The translations under genes and the position numbers were made by a program. 50,182 nt of DNA from an uncultured Pseudogracilibacillus sp. (GTDB lineage: Bacteria; Bacillota; Bacilli; Bacillales; Amphibacillaceae), in the NCBI GenBank assembly GCA_937974845.1, contig CALJVC010000103.1, forward strand, positions 1 through 50,182, read 5' to 3'. Positions 48,840 to 50,182 of this stretch are shown here, piece by piece. The notes beneath the pieces were generated by a model that ran no database searches, had not been told where the DNA came from, and worked only from the letters and a program-made list of their open reading frames with translations. The first letter of the stretch is position 1; every line of letters begins with the position of its first letter.

Positions 48840-48900
48840 TAAAATCACCTCGTTCTTGTTAGTTTAACAAATTAATAAACACTTCTCCACCAAAAGCCTG

Positions 48901-48929
48901 TTGCAAATTTTTATTTTCTTTATGATAAT
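48901..48929 (+). promoter_or_regulatory. Sigma-A promoter of yitV-yitW
   Basis: TTGCAA, a 17-base spacer and GATAAT, 33 bases before the yitV ATG. Confidence 0.6.
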
Positions 48930-48962
48930 AAAGGGTAAAAATAGAGAAAAGGACGATGTTGC

Positions 48963-49694
48963 ATGATTACGATTGAACGATTGGAAATAGCTAATATTCC
49001 AGTGTTATCTGTCGTAAAGGCTTCAGAACGAACTAGCGCTTTACCGACCGTTTTCTACTATCACGGCTTTAATGGTGAAAAGGAAAGCAGTCTCACTTTA
49101 GCTTATAAAATGGCTGAAAAGGGATTGCGGGTTATTTTACCTGATGCTCCTTTACATGGGGAACGGGCGAAGTCGACTTCACCAATTGAACATGGAGTTG
49201 TTTTTTGGGAAATTGTTACCGGAGCAATTCAGGAGATCGATAAGATTTATAATAAGGTTCAAGCGGAGGGGCTTATACTAGAAGATCGCGTAGGCTTTGC
49301 TGGAACGAGCATGGGCGGGATGATTACCTACGCTGCTCTAACAACCTATGATTGGATAAAAGCAGCTGGGGTTTTAATGGGAACGCCTTATCTGAGCCAG
49401 CGGGCTAAGCGAACGATGGAGCAGGCTGGAGAATTGGATCGCCAATGTTTAGAAAAGGTCGAAGCCCTTGATTTGACGAAGAATCTTGAACGACTGAATG
49501 AGCGTCCGTTATTTATTTGGCATGGTGAAAAGGATCAAATCGTTCCTGTTGAGGATAGCAGAAGGTTTTACCAAGAGCTTCAACCGGAATATAATCCGGA
49601 GAATTTAGTGTTTATCGAGGAGAAGGAGCGTATTCATCAGATTTCTAAACTTTCGATTAGAAAAACTGCCGAATGGTTTGCTAGCAAGTTATAA
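48963..49694 (+). CDS. yitV: Alpha/beta-hydrolase family esterase YitV
   Basis: A 243-residue serine hydrolase of the prolyl oligopeptidase-like branch. Catalytic Ser in FAGTSMGGMITYAAL, oxyanion-type YYHGFNGEKESS, the Asp in WHGEKDQIVPVED, and a His in ERIHQIS near the C-terminus. The substrate is unknown. Flanked by yitU and yitW exactly as in B. subtilis, with yitW 65 bases downstream. Confidence 0.88.
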   Translation: MITIERLEIANIPVLSVVKASERTSALPTVFYYHGFNGEKESSLTLAYKMAEKGLRVILPDAPLHGERAKSTSPIEHGVVFWEIVTGAIQEIDKIYNKVQAEGLILEDRVGFAGTSMGGMITYAALTTYDWIKAAGVLMGTPYLSQRAKRTMEQAGELDRQCLEKVEALDLTKNLERLNERPLFIWHGEKDQIVPVEDSRRFYQELQPEYNPENLVFIEEKERIHQISKLSIRKTAEWFASKL

Positions 49695-49759
49695 AGATTT
49701 AAAAATGAAAGAAAATATGTTTAAATAATAGTAAGGATGAGAGAAGGAGGTTAAATGAT

Positions 49760-50071
49760 ATGGATGAAATGTTGAAGGAAAATATTTTAGGCGCAATTGA
49801 AAACGTAATAGATCCAGAATTAGGAATAGATATAGTAAACCTCGGTTTAGTTTATGATATTGATTTAGATGAAAACGGACTATGTACGGTTACGATGACC
49901 TTAACTTCTATGGGTTGTCCTCTTGCCGGTCATATCGAAGCAGATATTAAACGGGTTTTAGCCGATATTCCTGAAGTAAAAGAAACTAAAGTGAATATCG
50001 TTTGGGATCCACCTTGGGGTAAGGAACGGATGTCCCGCTATGCAAAAATCGCCCTAGGTATCCCTGACTAA
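49760..50071 (+). CDS. yitW: MIP18/DUF59 iron-sulphur assembly protein YitW
   Basis: A 103-residue DUF59 protein (SufT-like), with DPELGIDIVNLGLVYDI, the TSMGCPLAGHIEADI motif carrying the reactive Cys, and NIVWDPPWGKERMS near the end. The family helps mature iron-sulphur proteins. AAGGAGGT lies eight bases before the ATG. The end is well inside the window. Confidence 0.93.
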   Translation: MDEMLKENILGAIENVIDPELGIDIVNLGLVYDIDLDENGLCTVTMTLTSMGCPLAGHIEADIKRVLADIPEVKETKVNIVWDPPWGKERMSRYAKIALGIPD

Positions 50072-50143
50072 GAGGGAGACTTTGATTAATGGGAGTTTCC
50101 GTAAAGGGGCTTCCTTCGAATATGTTCGCTTAAAGATAGAAAG

Positions 50144-50165
50144 AGGCTGGGACAAAACTCAGCCC
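50144..50165. repeat. GGCTGGGACAAAA-type intergenic hairpin repeat
   Basis: AGGCTGGGACAAAACTCAGCCC has a GGCTG/CAGCC stem around a GGACAAAACT loop and runs into an A-tract. Short elements with this core are scattered between genes in many Firmicutes. The window edge cuts the flank. Confidence 0.55.
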
Positions 50166-50182
50166 ATAAAAAAATGAAGCTC

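Noticed and set aside
1..50182. CRISPR array, prophage, transposon or tRNA/rRNA genes
   Set aside because: No regularly spaced repeats, integrase, transposase, terminal inverted repeats or cloverleaf-type sequences were found on reading both strands by eye.

Overview
The window reads as a chromosomal segment of a low-GC, endospore-forming, flagellated Gram-positive bacterium of the Bacillaceae. The main evidence is a gamma-type small acid-soluble spore protein (sspE), the degS-degU two-component pair, comF competence genes, a late flagellar operon, PerR with a perfect Per box, long-form Hpf, and gene order that follows Bacillus subtilis in several blocks. Species cannot be named from this. 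No rRNA, tRNA, CRISPR array, prophage or transposase was seen; it is mostly core genome with a few unusual accessory genes.

Layout. (1) 1-9.1 kb: a yfhP-mutY-sspE-ntdP(ygaC)-ABC exporter-K+ channel-bcp-perR block, then ygzB and a fused pabB-pabC on the minus strand. (2) 9.3-12.8 kb: a TRAP-TAXI uptake system made of a lipoprotein and a large fused permease, followed by a YdjO-like zinc-ribbon protein. The binding protein has its two lobes encoded in reversed order, as a circular permutation. (3) 12.9-17 kb: a P-loop protein with one degenerate half, an IDEAL-domain protein, a MecA_N-type penicillin-binding protein and a 48-aa ORF. (4) 17-36.1 kb: the yvyE / degS-degU-degV / comFA-comFC / yvyF-flgM-flgN-flgK-flgL-yviE-fliW-csrA / flaG-fliD-fliS-fliT / hpf / 49-aa ORF / secA / prfB / cccB block. 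It is syntenic with B. subtilis, but the flagellin gene hag is missing between csrA and flaG, and comFB is missing. prfB carries the programmed +1 frameshift. (5) 36.4-43.7 kb: mevalonate-pathway HMG-CoA synthase, a lipoprotein EndoU-type ribonuclease with a tightly linked candidate immunity gene, a glutaredoxin-like protein, sbcD-sbcC, and an orphan cheY-like gene. (6) 43.7-50.2 kb: rocD, yisL, a membrane-anchored alpha-amylase-like protein lacking all three GH13 catalytic residues, an Nfu_N protein, two very small abutting genes, then yitU / yitV-yitW. The right edge holds a short GGCTGGGACAAAA-type intergenic repeat.

How the genes work together. DegS-DegU controls the transition between motility, competence and exoenzyme production, and lies beside comF and the late flagellar genes. 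FlgM (anti-sigma-D), FlgN and FliT-like chaperones, FliS, FliW and CsrA form the late-assembly checkpoint whose main target, Hag, is not encoded here. PerR and Bcp are a peroxide-defence pair. SbcCD and MutY serve DNA repair.

Most noteworthy: the permuted TAXI binding protein, the EndoU lipoprotein with its partner, the GH13 pseudoenzyme, and a non-coding stretch after hpf with three successive terminator hairpins. Family assignments come from recalled motifs, not from database searches. Many start codons were moved from the longest ORF to the start with a convincing ribosome-binding site; TTG and GTG starts are common.
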